Origin: Acetobacteraceae bacterium
Lineage (GTDB): Bacteria; Pseudomonadota; Alphaproteobacteria; Acetobacterales; Acetobacteraceae
Assembly (NCBI GenBank): GCA_019689515.1
Contig: JADGHI010000305.1
Location: forward strand, 1 to 5,262
Reading direction: 5' to 3'
Length of the DNA: 5,262 bases
The notes below the pieces were generated by a model. That model ran no database searches. It had not been told where the DNA came from and worked only from the letters and a program-made list of their open reading frames with translations. Below are positions 1 to 5,262 of this stretch, one piece after another. A program made the position numbers and the translations under genes. Numbering within the stretch: position 1 is the first letter of the stretch; each line of letters starts with the position of its first letter.

Positions 1-122
1 GGGACGTATTCGCCGAGATGCTCATCGGCGCGGGGGACGAGGAACCCATCCACCCCCGCAGCGGCGAGGGCGGCACGCAAGGCGGCGAGGCGGGCGGCGG
101 GGGTCTGGGGGCTACCCATCAT
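1..122 (-). CDS. Xaa-Pro aminopeptidase (M24 family), N-terminal fragment
   Basis: Reading the minus strand from the ATG at 122-120 gives 40 open codons that run off the left edge. The fragment contains RLAALRAALAAAGVDGFLVP followed by RADEHLGEYV. This is the opening of the creatinase/prolidase N-terminal domain of long-form aminopeptidase P proteins: a helix, then a strand ending in FLVPR, then the D/E-H..EY segment. Family members remove an N-terminal residue that precedes proline, use a dinuclear metal centre and usually act in the cytoplasm. The metal ligands lie in the C-terminal domain outside this window, so activity cannot be judged. Two in-frame ATG codons sit in tandem (122-120 and 119-117). 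The only Shine-Dalgarno-like signal is a weak G-rich stretch just upstream, so the exact start is uncertain by one codon. The gene is divergent from the DUF1127 gene and lies on the same strand as prmA and uvrD. The family call is fairly firm, but the fragment is short. Confidence 0.75.
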   Translation of the reverse strand, partial: MMGSPQTPAARLAALRAALAAAGVDGFLVPRADEHLGEYV

Positions 123-332
123 CGCCCCGGAATCTGGCAATAGTCAGGCGATTTTCGCATGTTTTTGCTCCTACCCATGCCTCCGACGCATACCAAAACT
201 GTTGTTTCAAGGCATCATCTGTGGCCCAGGCGCACCATATTGCGGTGCAGCAAACACCTCGTGACCCAGTGCAGCGCCATCTCGCCGGGCCCCGAGGACC
301 TCAAAGCGCCCAACGATACAAGGAGGCTACAG
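123..332. promoter_or_regulatory. Divergent intergenic region between the aminopeptidase and DUF1127 genes
   Basis: These 210 bases separate two divergently oriented start codons, so promoters for both genes should lie here. The stretch from about 150 to 215 is visibly richer in A and T than the surrounding DNA and has short T and A runs, as expected of promoter DNA in a GC-rich genome. I tested TTGTTT at 202-207, TTGCTC at 165-170 and CATATT at 236-241 on the plus strand. I also tested TTGAAA on the minus strand (about 209-204). None pairs with a convincing partner box at 16-18 bp spacing. The role is therefore assigned by position only. Confidence 0.4.
320..326 (+). promoter_or_regulatory. 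Strong Shine-Dalgarno site of the DUF1127 gene
   Basis: AAGGAGG lies 6 bases before the ATG at 333, a near-ideal match to the 16S rRNA tail at ideal spacing. It fixes the start at 333 and argues against the in-frame ATG at 159, which has no such site and would add 58 residues of unrelated composition. It also predicts efficient translation. Confidence 0.85.
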
Positions 333-695
333 ATGGCATACCGACTCACCAACAACGAGGGCCACAGCTCTCCCTCCGGCACGGGGTTGGTACGCCGGGG
401 CCTTTCCCGCCTGGCCGCAGTTGCCGCCGCCTTGGGCAGGACGCTGGCCGAGTATCCGGCCCGCCGGCGCGCCTATGACGAGCTCCGGGCGATGACCGAC
501 CGTGAGCTCGCCGACATCGGCCTGACCCGTTACGACGTCAACCGGGTCTTCGACCCCGACTTTCTGGCGGACAAGACCGTCATTGCCCGAGGCACGCCCG
601 TGCTCCGCACGATCGCCGGTGGGGCGGTCGGGCGTCGGCAGAGCGCACCAGCCGCTCGTACCACGGCGCCGGAGCTCACCAAGCAGGCCGCCTGA
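333..695 (+). CDS. DUF1127 (YjiS-like) small protein
   Basis: The product is 120 residues with no signal peptide or clear membrane segment. Residues about 36-75 carry the DUF1127 pattern: an arginine-rich lead-in (YPARRRAYDELRAM), then T-D-R-E-L-A-D-I-G-L-T-R, then YDVNRVF. The DRxLxDIGLxR core is the family hallmark. DUF1127 proteins are widespread in Proteobacteria, usually about 45-100 residues. In some alphaproteobacteria short members have been linked to RNA turnover and to phosphate or stress physiology, but no general biochemical function is established. Residues 1-35 form a Ser/Gly-rich leader and a short Ala/Leu-rich helix. Residues 76-120 form a basic, Ala/Thr/Pro-rich tail outside the domain. 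The start is set by AAGGAGG 6 bases upstream. The gene stands alone in its own transcription unit, with a 265-base gap before the next plus-strand gene. The family call is firm; the role is unknown. Confidence 0.85.
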   Translation: MAYRLTNNEGHSSPSGTGLVRRGLSRLAAVAAALGRTLAEYPARRRAYDELRAMTDRELADIGLTRYDVNRVFDPDFLADKTVIARGTPVLRTIAGGAVGRRQSAPAARTTAPELTKQAA

Positions 696-726
696 CGCGC
701 CGACCCCTCGCTGCGTCGCCGTTCCT

Positions 727-758
727 CCGCCCACCCGCCGCCCGCGGTGGGCGGGCGG
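727..758 (+). terminator. GC-rich hairpin after the DUF1127 gene, possible terminator
   Basis: Starting 31 bases after the DUF1127 stop, CCGCCCACC (727-735) is perfectly complementary to GGTGGGCGG (746-754) with a 10-base loop. An overlapping alternative pairs CCGCCCGC (738-745) with GCGGGCGG (751-758) around a 5-base loop. The two cannot form together. No run of T follows, so this is not a classical intrinsic terminator. Position and stability suggest a transcript-end or 3'-protecting structure. In DNA this GC-rich, such pairings can also arise by chance. Confidence 0.35.
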
Positions 759-784
759 GACGGAGCCGTGACGGCAAAGGCAGG

Positions 785-826
785 GCAGGCATCGCGGCTT
801 GCGGCCTGCGGTCCGCGCGGCAGGCC
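785..826 (+). other. Competing stem-loops sharing one arm
   Basis: GCAGGC (785-790) pairs with GCCTGC (804-809). Inside it, CGC (793-795) pairs with GCG (801-803), leaving a two-base bulge. The same right arm, extended to GGCCTGC (803-809), pairs perfectly with GCAGGCC (820-826) around a 10-base loop. The two folds are mutually exclusive, which is the geometry of an attenuator or switch. It lies in the gap ahead of the oxidoreductase gene, but I see no leader peptide or known riboswitch core, so a regulatory role is unproven. Confidence 0.3.
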
Positions 827-834
827 AACTGAAC

Positions 835-856
835 GGCCGCGCTGCGAAGCGCGTCC
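835..856 (+). other. Stem-loop with GCGA tetraloop
   Basis: CGCGCT (838-843) and AGCGCG (848-853) form a perfect 6-bp stem closed by GCGA, a GNRA-type tetraloop. Beyond a single C/T mismatch, two more G-C pairs (835-836 with 855-856) extend it. GNRA loops are stable RNA folds, so the element may be part of the transcribed leader of the oxidoreductase gene or of the 3' region of the DUF1127 transcript. No T tract follows. Confidence 0.35.
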
Positions 857-915
857 CGCCCCCGAGGCCGCTCACCTCCGGCCCCTTCCCCGATCCGTCC
901 CATGGGCCTAGCGTC

Positions 916-936
916 AACGGGACGAAACATCCCGTT
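916..936. promoter_or_regulatory. Palindrome upstream of the oxidoreductase gene, possible operator
   Basis: AACGGGA (916-922) and TCCCGTT (930-936) are perfect inverted repeats separated by 7 bases, and one further T/A pair (914/938) flanks them. The centre is A-rich (CGAAACA). The element ends 24 bases before the start codon and about 15 bases before the Shine-Dalgarno site. Two arms about 14 bp centre to centre suit a dimeric helix-turn-helix repressor, but the same sequence could act in RNA as a 7-bp hairpin in the leader. No regulator gene is in the window to pair with it. Confidence 0.45.
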
Positions 937-950
937 CAGGGAGCGCAAGG

Positions 951-957
951 GGGAGGA
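951..957 (+). promoter_or_regulatory. Shine-Dalgarno site of the oxidoreductase gene
   Basis: GGGAGGA lies just before the ATG at 961, with 4 bases between the GGAGG core and the start codon. This is slightly close but acceptable. It supports the start at 961 over the TTG at 799 in the same open frame, which would add 54 residues of low-complexity Arg/Pro/Gly sequence absent from the enzyme family. Confidence 0.75.
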
Positions 958-960
958 ACC

Positions 961-2088
961 ATGCGCCTCGGCCTGTTCATGATGCCGCTGCACCCGCCGG
1001 AGCGGCCGATGCACGAGACGCTGGCGGAGGACACGGAGAAGTCGCTCCTCGCCGACCGGCTCGGCTTCGACGAGCTCTGGGTCGGCGAGCACTTCTCCGC
1101 CAGCTCCGAGCCGATCCCCTCGCCGCTGATGTTCATGGCGGCGCTGGCGCCGCGCACGAAGCGCCTCACCTTCGCCACCGGCGTGATCAACCTGCCGAAC
1201 CACCACCCGGCGATCGTCGCGGCGGAGGTGGCGCAGTTCGACCACATGACCGGCGGGCGGTTCATCCTGGGCATTGGCCCGGGTGGCCTCGCCTCGGACT
1301 TCGAGCTGTTCGCCTGCACCGACCCGATCGCGCGCGGGAAACGCATGGTCGAGGCGATCGACATCATCCAGCGCATCTGGGCCCAGGGCCGCCCGCCCTA
1401 CGACATCGCCGGGCCGACCTGGAGCGCCCGCATCGTGGAAGCGGTGATGCCGGAGTTCGGCGTCGGCACCATGCCGGTGCCGTTCCAGCGCCCGCACCCG
1501 CCGATCGCGATCACCGCGCGCAGCGTGGACAGCTTCGGCGTGAAGATGGCAGCGCAGCGCGGCTGGGGCGTGGTGTCGGCGAACTTCGTCACCACCCGCG
1601 TCGTGGCTGGCCACTGGAACACGCTGCAGAAGGCGCTGGCGGAGAACGGCAAGCAGGCGAGCGGCGCGGACTGGCGCGTGGCGCGCAATCTCTGCATCGC
1701 CGCGACCGAGGAGGAGGCGCACGCGCGCGTCTTCGACGCGGCCGGGTCGAACCGCTACTACTTCCACTACCTCAGCACCCTGGCGCGGCGCGCCGGCCAG
1801 CTCGCCACGCTGAAGCCGAGCGCGGAGACGCCGGACGAGGCGGTGACGCTGGAGCAGATCATCGCCGACTGCGTGATCTGGGGCTCGCCGCAGACCGTGC
1901 TCGAAAAGCTCGTGGCGTTCCGCGAGCAGGTCGGGCCGTTCGGCCACCTGCTGATGGCGGGCCTCGACTGGTCCGGGCCGAACGCAGCCTGGGAGCAGGA
2001 GACCATGCGCCGCCTCGCCGAGGAGGTGATGCCGCGCTTCCGCCAGCACGTCGCCGCGACGGAGGGCAAGCAGCGCGCGGCGGAGTAG
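961..2088 (+). CDS. LLM class flavin-dependent oxidoreductase (luciferase-like monooxygenase)
   Basis: The product is 375 residues, the usual size for a single-domain bacterial luciferase-like (alpha/beta TIM barrel) enzyme. Residues 1-13 (MRLGLFMMPLHPP) form the first barrel strand. LADRLGFDELWVGEHF (30-45) is the classic second segment. PSPLMFMAALAPRTKRLTFA (53-72), GVINLPNHHPAIVAAEVAQF (74-93) and GGRFILGIGPGGLASDFE (98-115) follow in family order. RPHPPIAITA (177-186) and the C-terminal VIWGSPQTVLEKLVAFRE (305-322) are also typical. Such enzymes use reduced FMN, or F420 in other branches, supplied by a reductase. The closest remembered group is annotated as limonene 1,2-monooxygenase-like (LimB), but that name is widely over-applied and the substrate here is unknown. 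No flavin reductase gene is adjacent. No signal peptide is seen, so it is cytoplasmic. The stop lies 3 bases from the convergent prmA stop, so there is no room for a separate terminator. Family is firm; substrate is not. Confidence 0.92.
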   Translation: MRLGLFMMPLHPPERPMHETLAEDTEKSLLADRLGFDELWVGEHFSASSEPIPSPLMFMAALAPRTKRLTFATGVINLPNHHPAIVAAEVAQFDHMTGGRFILGIGPGGLASDFELFACTDPIARGKRMVEAIDIIQRIWAQGRPPYDIAGPTWSARIVEAVMPEFGVGTMPVPFQRPHPPIAITARSVDSFGVKMAAQRGWGVVSANFVTTRVVAGHWNTLQKALAENGKQASGADWRVARNLCIAATEEEAHARVFDAAGSNRYYFHYLSTLARRAGQLATLKPSAETPDEAVTLEQIIADCVIWGSPQTVLEKLVAFREQVGPFGHLLMAGLDWSGPNAAWEQETMRRLAEEVMPRFRQHVAATEGKQRAAE

Positions 2089-2091
2089 CCC

Positions 2092-3030
2092 TCAGCCGGC
2101 GCCGCCGCTCCTGCGCAGCACCAGCGTCGTCCACGGCCCGACATCGAGCCGCTCGGCCAGCCGCAGTCCCTGGCGCTGGTGCGCCGCCAGCACCCAGCGC
2201 GCCTGGGTCCCGAGCAGCCCGGCGAGGATCGCCGTGCCGCCGGGCGCGAGATGCGCGGCAAGGTCCTTCGCCATCGCGCAGAGCGGCCGGGCGAGGATGT
2301 TCGCGAAGACGAGGTCGTAGGGCGCGCCCGCGCGCACGGTGCGGTGCCGCCAGCCATCGGCGAGGGTGGCGCGGACCAGGGTGGCGACGCCGTTGAGCCG
2401 CGCATTGTCGGCAGCGACGCGCACGCTCCAGGGCTCGATGTCGGTCGCGAGCACCGGGCGCCGCAGGCGCTTCGCCACCGCGATGGCGAGAATGCCGGAG
2501 CCGGTGCCGAGGTCGAGAATCCGCCGCGGGCGGTACTGCTGCTTTGCCAGGCGCTCGAAGGCGAGCAGGCATCCGCGGGTGGAGGCGTGCTCCCCGCTGC
2601 CGAAGGCCAGGCCGGCGTCCAGGCGCAGCACGATGCGGCCATAGGTCCGCGGGTCCGGCAGATGCGTCGGGCGGACAAGGAAGCGGTCGCCGATCGGCTG
2701 TTCCGGGAAGCTCTCCGCGCTGCGGGCGAGCCAGCCCTCCGCCTCGATCGGCTCCACCGAAAGCGCCGGCGACTCGATGCCTGCGACGGCGGCGGCGAGC
2801 GTCAGCGCGGTATCGAGCGCGTCCTCCCCCGCTCCCGCCTCGCGCACGCCCTCGACGCGCCAGGTGTCGCTCGCCTCGTCGCGGATGTAGGCGACGGTGG
2901 CGCAGACGGTCTGCAAGGCTGCCTCGAAGGCCGGCACCGCCGCTTCGGGGAGGCCGTCGATCGAGACCAGTTCCAGCGGCTCGGCGCGGCGCCGCGAGAG
3001 CGGTGCAGGGTGCGGTCCGTCCGGGCGCAT
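2092..3030 (-). CDS. prmA: Ribosomal protein L11 methyltransferase PrmA
   Basis: PrmA uses S-adenosylmethionine to methylate ribosomal protein L11 (bL/uL11) on lysines and its N-terminus, in the cytoplasm. The 312-residue product is close to the family's usual 290-310. The N-terminal part (about 15-105) matches in position the L11-binding substrate domain but is poorly conserved. The catalytic half has the PrmA signature DAGLAFGSGEH (138-148), the Rossmann SAM-binding loop LDLGTGSGIL (172-181), the acidic residue TDIEP (D197) that contacts the SAM ribose, and the active-site segment FANILARPL (242-250) containing the family's N-I-L/x-A motif. The start is ambiguous: the junction reads GTGATG, with GTG at 3033 and ATG at 3030. 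I prefer ATG, which overlaps the uvrD TGA stop by one base and has GGAG and AAGG upstream inside the uvrD end. Using GTG would give 313 residues. It is very probably cotranscribed and translationally coupled with uvrD. Loss of PrmA is tolerated in E. coli. Confidence 0.93.
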   Translation of the reverse strand: MRPDGPHPAPLSRRRAEPLELVSIDGLPEAAVPAFEAALQTVCATVAYIRDEASDTWRVEGVREAGAGEDALDTALTLAAAVAGIESPALSVEPIEAEGWLARSAESFPEQPIGDRFLVRPTHLPDPRTYGRIVLRLDAGLAFGSGEHASTRGCLLAFERLAKQQYRPRRILDLGTGSGILAIAVAKRLRRPVLATDIEPWSVRVAADNARLNGVATLVRATLADGWRHRTVRAGAPYDLVFANILARPLCAMAKDLAAHLAPGGTAILAGLLGTQARWVLAAHQRQGLRLAERLDVGPWTTLVLRRSGGAG

Positions 3031-5262
3031 CACGCCTTCTCCACGAAGCGGTCGAGGACGCGCTTGGTACCGGCCTTCTCGAATTCGATGTCGAGCCGGT
3101 CGTCCTCCACCGCGAGGACGCGTCCATAGCCGAATTTCTGATGGAACACGCGCTGGCCGACGGCGATGCGCTCCCTGCGCGCCGGGCGTTCGGCGATTTC
3201 CCAGGAGCCTGTCTCGTAGATCCGCGGCGTGGGCGCCACGCGCCGCGCGGCGAGGCCGAAGGGGCTCGCGAAGACGCTCGGGGCGCCCATCGCTGCGCGG
3301 TGGCGCTCCATGGCCACGCCGCCTTCCTTCTCGACATGATCGTCGGGCAGCTCGTCAATGAAGCGGCTGGGGATGGAGGCGGTCCAGTTGCCGTAGACGC
3401 GCCGGTTCGCCACGTGGCTCACTACCGCGATCTTGCGCGCGCGCGTCAGGCCGACATAGGCGAGGCGCCGCTCCTCCTCCAGCGCCTTCTCCCCGCCCTC
3501 GTCGAGCGAGCGCTGGGAGGGGAACAGCCCCTCTTCCCAGCCGGGGAGGAAGACCATGTCGAATTCCAGCCCCTTCGCCGCGTGCAGCGTCATCAGCGAG
3601 ACGCGCTCGCCCTCCGCCGCCTCGTCGTTCTCCATCACCAGCGCGACGTGGTCGAGGAAGCCGGCGAGGGACTCGAACTCGCCGAGGGCGCGCAGCAGCT
3701 CCTTGAGGTTCTCGAGCCGCCCGGGCGCCTCGGCGCTCTTGTCCTGCTTCCACATCTCCGTGTAGCCGCTCTCGTCGAGCATGGTCGCGACCGTCACGAC
3801 ATGGCCGTCGCGCGCGAGCTGCTCGCGCCAGCGGGCGAAGCCGCGCATCAGCTCGGCGAGCGCCTGGCGCGGCTTCGGGCGCAGGCCCTCCGGCGAGAGC
3901 GCCAGGCGCTCCGCGGCAGCGGCGAGGGAGCTCTTCTCGATGCGCGCCAGCTCGTGCAGCGCGCGGATCGCGCTGTCGCCGAGGCCGCGCTTCGGCACGT
4001 TGACGATGCGCTCGAAGGCGAGGTCGTCGGCCGGCTGGGCAAGGACGCGCATATAGGCCAGCGCGTCGCGGATCTCCTGCCGCTCGTAGAACTTGGCGCC
4101 GCCGACGACGCGGTAGGGAATGCCGAGGGTGATCAGCCGCTCTTCGAAGGCGCGGGTCTGGAAGCCGGCGCGCACCAGGATCGCGATCTCGGAAAGCGGA
4201 TGCCCCTCGCGCTGCGCCGCCTCGATGCGCTCGCCGACCATCCGGGCCTCCTCCTCGGAGTCCCAGAGCGAGACGACCTGCACCTTCTCGCCATCCGCGT
4301 CGGCGCGGCCGGCGCGCAGCGTCTTGCCGAGCCGCCCGGTGTTGTGCGCGATCAGGCTGGAGGCGGCCGCCAGGATCGGATGGGTCGAGCGGTAGTTGCG
4401 CTCCAGCCGCACCACCGTCGCGTTCGGGAAGTCCTTCTCGAAGCGGAGGATGTTCTCGATCTCCGCGCCACGCCAGGAATAGATGGACTGGTCGTCGTCG
4501 CCGACGCAGCAGATGTTGCCGTGGCCCTGGGCGAGCAGCCGGAGCCAGAGGTACTGTACCAGGTTGGTGTCTTGGTACTCGTCCACCAGGATGTAGCGGA
4601 AGGTGCGGTGGTACTGCGCCAGCACCTCGGGCTGGGTGCGCAGGATCTCCGTCATGTGCAGCAGCAGGTCGCCGAAATCCGCGGCGTTCAGGTCGCGCAG
4701 GCGCTGCTGGTACTGGGCGTAGAGGCTGCGGGCACGGCCGTTGGCGTAGTCCGAGTCCTCGGAGGGCGTGATGCGCTCCGGCGTCAGGCCGCGATCCTTC
4801 CAGCGCTGCACCACGGCCATCATCCCCGGCGCGGGCCAGCGCTTCAGGTCCACGCCGGCGGCGTCCATCACCTGCTTGAGCAGGCGCATCTGGTCGTCGG
4901 TGTCGAGGATGGTGAAGTTGCTCTTGAGGCCCACATACTCCGCGTGCCGGCGCAGCATGCGCGCGCAGAGGGCGTGGAAGGTACCGAGCCACAGCCCCTC
5001 GATCTCGCGGCCGAGGATGGCGGAGACGCGCTCCTTCATCTCGCGTGCCGCCTTGTTGGTGAAGGTCACGGCCAGGACCTGGGAGGGCCAGGCGCGGCGG
5101 GTCATCAGCAGGTGCGCGAAGCGCGTCGTCAGCACGCGCGTCTTGCCGGTGCCGGCGCCCGCCAGCACCAGGACCGGACCGTCCAGCGTCTCCACCGCCA
5201 CGCGCTGCTCCGGGTTGAGGCGCGCGAGATAGTCGGGCAGCCCCGGCGAGACGGCCTGGGGG
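3030..5262 (-). CDS. uvrD: ATP-dependent DNA helicase UvrD/PcrA (superfamily 1A), 5' end outside window
   Basis: UvrD is a 3'-to-5' DNA helicase of nucleotide excision and mismatch repair that also clears RecA and transcription complexes. The visible 743 residues contain the whole motor. In order they show the Q-motif LNPEQR (15-20), Walker A AGAGTGKT (34-41), motif Ia TFTNKAAREM (66-75), Walker B/DEAD-like VDEYQD (226-231), motif III GDDDQSIYSWRGA (254-266), motif IV ERNYRS (287-292), motif V TLHAAKGLEF (558-567) and motif VI YVGLTRAR (602-609). A variable linker (about 640-698) leads to a C-terminal Tudor-like module, VGQRVFHQKFGYGRVLAVED onward (701-743), which in UvrD/PcrA contacts RNA polymerase. 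That module favours UvrD/PcrA over Rep. The frame is open to the right edge and the Q-motif lies upstream of the internal GTG at 5201, so that codon is not the true start. The family N-terminus usually has a few more residues. No catalytic residue is missing. Its TGA overlaps the start of prmA. Confidence 0.96.
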   Translation of the reverse strand, partial: PQAVSPGLPDYLARLNPEQRVAVETLDGPVLVLAGAGTGKTRVLTTRFAHLLMTRRAWPSQVLAVTFTNKAAREMKERVSAILGREIEGLWLGTFHALCARMLRRHAEYVGLKSNFTILDTDDQMRLLKQVMDAAGVDLKRWPAPGMMAVVQRWKDRGLTPERITPSEDSDYANGRARSLYAQYQQRLRDLNAADFGDLLLHMTEILRTQPEVLAQYHRTFRYILVDEYQDTNLVQYLWLRLLAQGHGNICCVGDDDQSIYSWRGAEIENILRFEKDFPNATVVRLERNYRSTHPILAAASSLIAHNTGRLGKTLRAGRADADGEKVQVVSLWDSEEEARMVGERIEAAQREGHPLSEIAILVRAGFQTRAFEERLITLGIPYRVVGGAKFYERQEIRDALAYMRVLAQPADDLAFERIVNVPKRGLGDSAIRALHELARIEKSSLAAAAERLALSPEGLRPKPRQALAELMRGFARWREQLARDGHVVTVATMLDESGYTEMWKQDKSAEAPGRLENLKELLRALGEFESLAGFLDHVALVMENDEAAEGERVSLMTLHAAKGLEFDMVFLPGWEEGLFPSQRSLDEGGEKALEEERRLAYVGLTRARKIAVVSHVANRRVYGNWTASIPSRFIDELPDDHVEKEGGVAMERHRAAMGAPSVFASPFGLAARRVAPTPRIYETGSWEIAERPARRERIAVGQRVFHQKFGYGRVLAVEDDRLDIEFEKAGTKRVLDRFVEKA

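Noticed and set aside
165..241. Sigma-70-type promoter boxes (TTGCTC at 165, TTGTTT at 202, CATATT at 236)
   Set aside because: No pair has both a good -35 and a good -10 match at 16-18 bp spacing. I also found no GGAAC...CGTT pattern of the alphaproteobacterial general stress sigma factor.
240..258. Short inverted repeats TTGC/GCAA and GGTG/CACC
   Set aside because: Arms of 4 bp are expected by chance and do not extend.
159..332. In-frame N-terminal extension of the DUF1127 gene from the ATG at 159
   Set aside because: There is no Shine-Dalgarno site at 159. The extra 58 residues do not look like the family, and a near-perfect ribosome site marks the ATG at 333.
799..960. N-terminal extension of the oxidoreductase from the TTG at 799
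   Set aside because: The added 54 residues are low-complexity Arg/Pro/Gly sequence produced by GC-rich non-coding DNA. The barrel's first strand begins exactly at the ATG at 961, which has its own ribosome site.
676..2049. Long open frame of 457 codons antisense to the oxidoreductase gene
   Set aside because: It is rich in Arg, His, Ala, Gly and Val with no recognisable motif, as expected for the complement of a GC-rich coding region. The plus-strand frame matches a known enzyme family over its whole length.
2179..3129. Plus-strand open frame antisense to prmA and the uvrD end
   Set aside because: Its composition is shadow-like (Arg/Gly/Ala-rich) with no ribosome site or motif, and the opposite strand encodes PrmA with all its signatures.
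3355..4992. Second long minus-strand frame overlapping uvrD
   Set aside because: This is the out-of-frame reading of the helicase gene, dominated by Arg, Ala and Pro. All helicase motifs fall in the other frame.
5199..5201. GTG at 5201 as the uvrD start
   Set aside because: The frame stays open to the window edge, and the conserved PDYLARLNPEQR segment with the Q-motif lies upstream of this codon, so the true start is outside the window.

Overview
This is a compact, very GC-rich (roughly 70%) chromosomal segment with alphaproteobacterial features. The lineage may be Acetobacteraceae or a relative; this is inferred from protein sequence style and base composition, not from a marker gene. It holds three long or complete genes, one small gene and one gene fragment. 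I see no rRNA or tRNA gene, CRISPR array, transposase, integrase or phage gene.

Layout from left to right. (1) Minus strand, 1-122: the first 40 codons of an M24-family Xaa-Pro aminopeptidase, cut by the left window edge. (2) 123-332: a divergent intergenic region, less GC-rich than the rest. (3) Plus strand, 333-695: a 120-residue DUF1127 (YjiS-like) protein behind a near-perfect ribosome binding site. (4) 696-960: a non-coding gap with several GC-rich inverted repeats, ending in a 7+7 bp palindrome just before the next gene's ribosome binding site. (5) Plus strand, 961-2088: a luciferase-like (LLM class) flavin-dependent oxidoreductase. (6) Minus strand, 3030-2092: prmA, the ribosomal protein L11 methyltransferase, converging on the oxidoreductase with only 3 bases between stop codons. 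(7) Minus strand, 5262-3030: a UvrD/PcrA-type DNA helicase whose N-terminus lies beyond the right edge.

uvrD and prmA form a tight, probably translationally coupled unit: the helicase stop codon overlaps the prmA start in a GTGATG junction. The aminopeptidase lies further along on the same strand. The layout can be read as a uvrD-prmA-aminopeptidase series interrupted by a two-gene plus-strand cassette (DUF1127 gene plus oxidoreductase). That reading is an inference from gene order and orientation.

Functionally these are mostly housekeeping genes (DNA repair and conflict resolution, ribosomal protein modification, peptide turnover) beside an oxidoreductase of unknown substrate and a small protein of a poorly understood family. 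I do not see a convincing new multi-gene system. The items most worth a second look are the palindrome and stem-loop series upstream of the oxidoreductase, the apparent interruption of the minus-strand series, and the basic tail of the DUF1127 protein.
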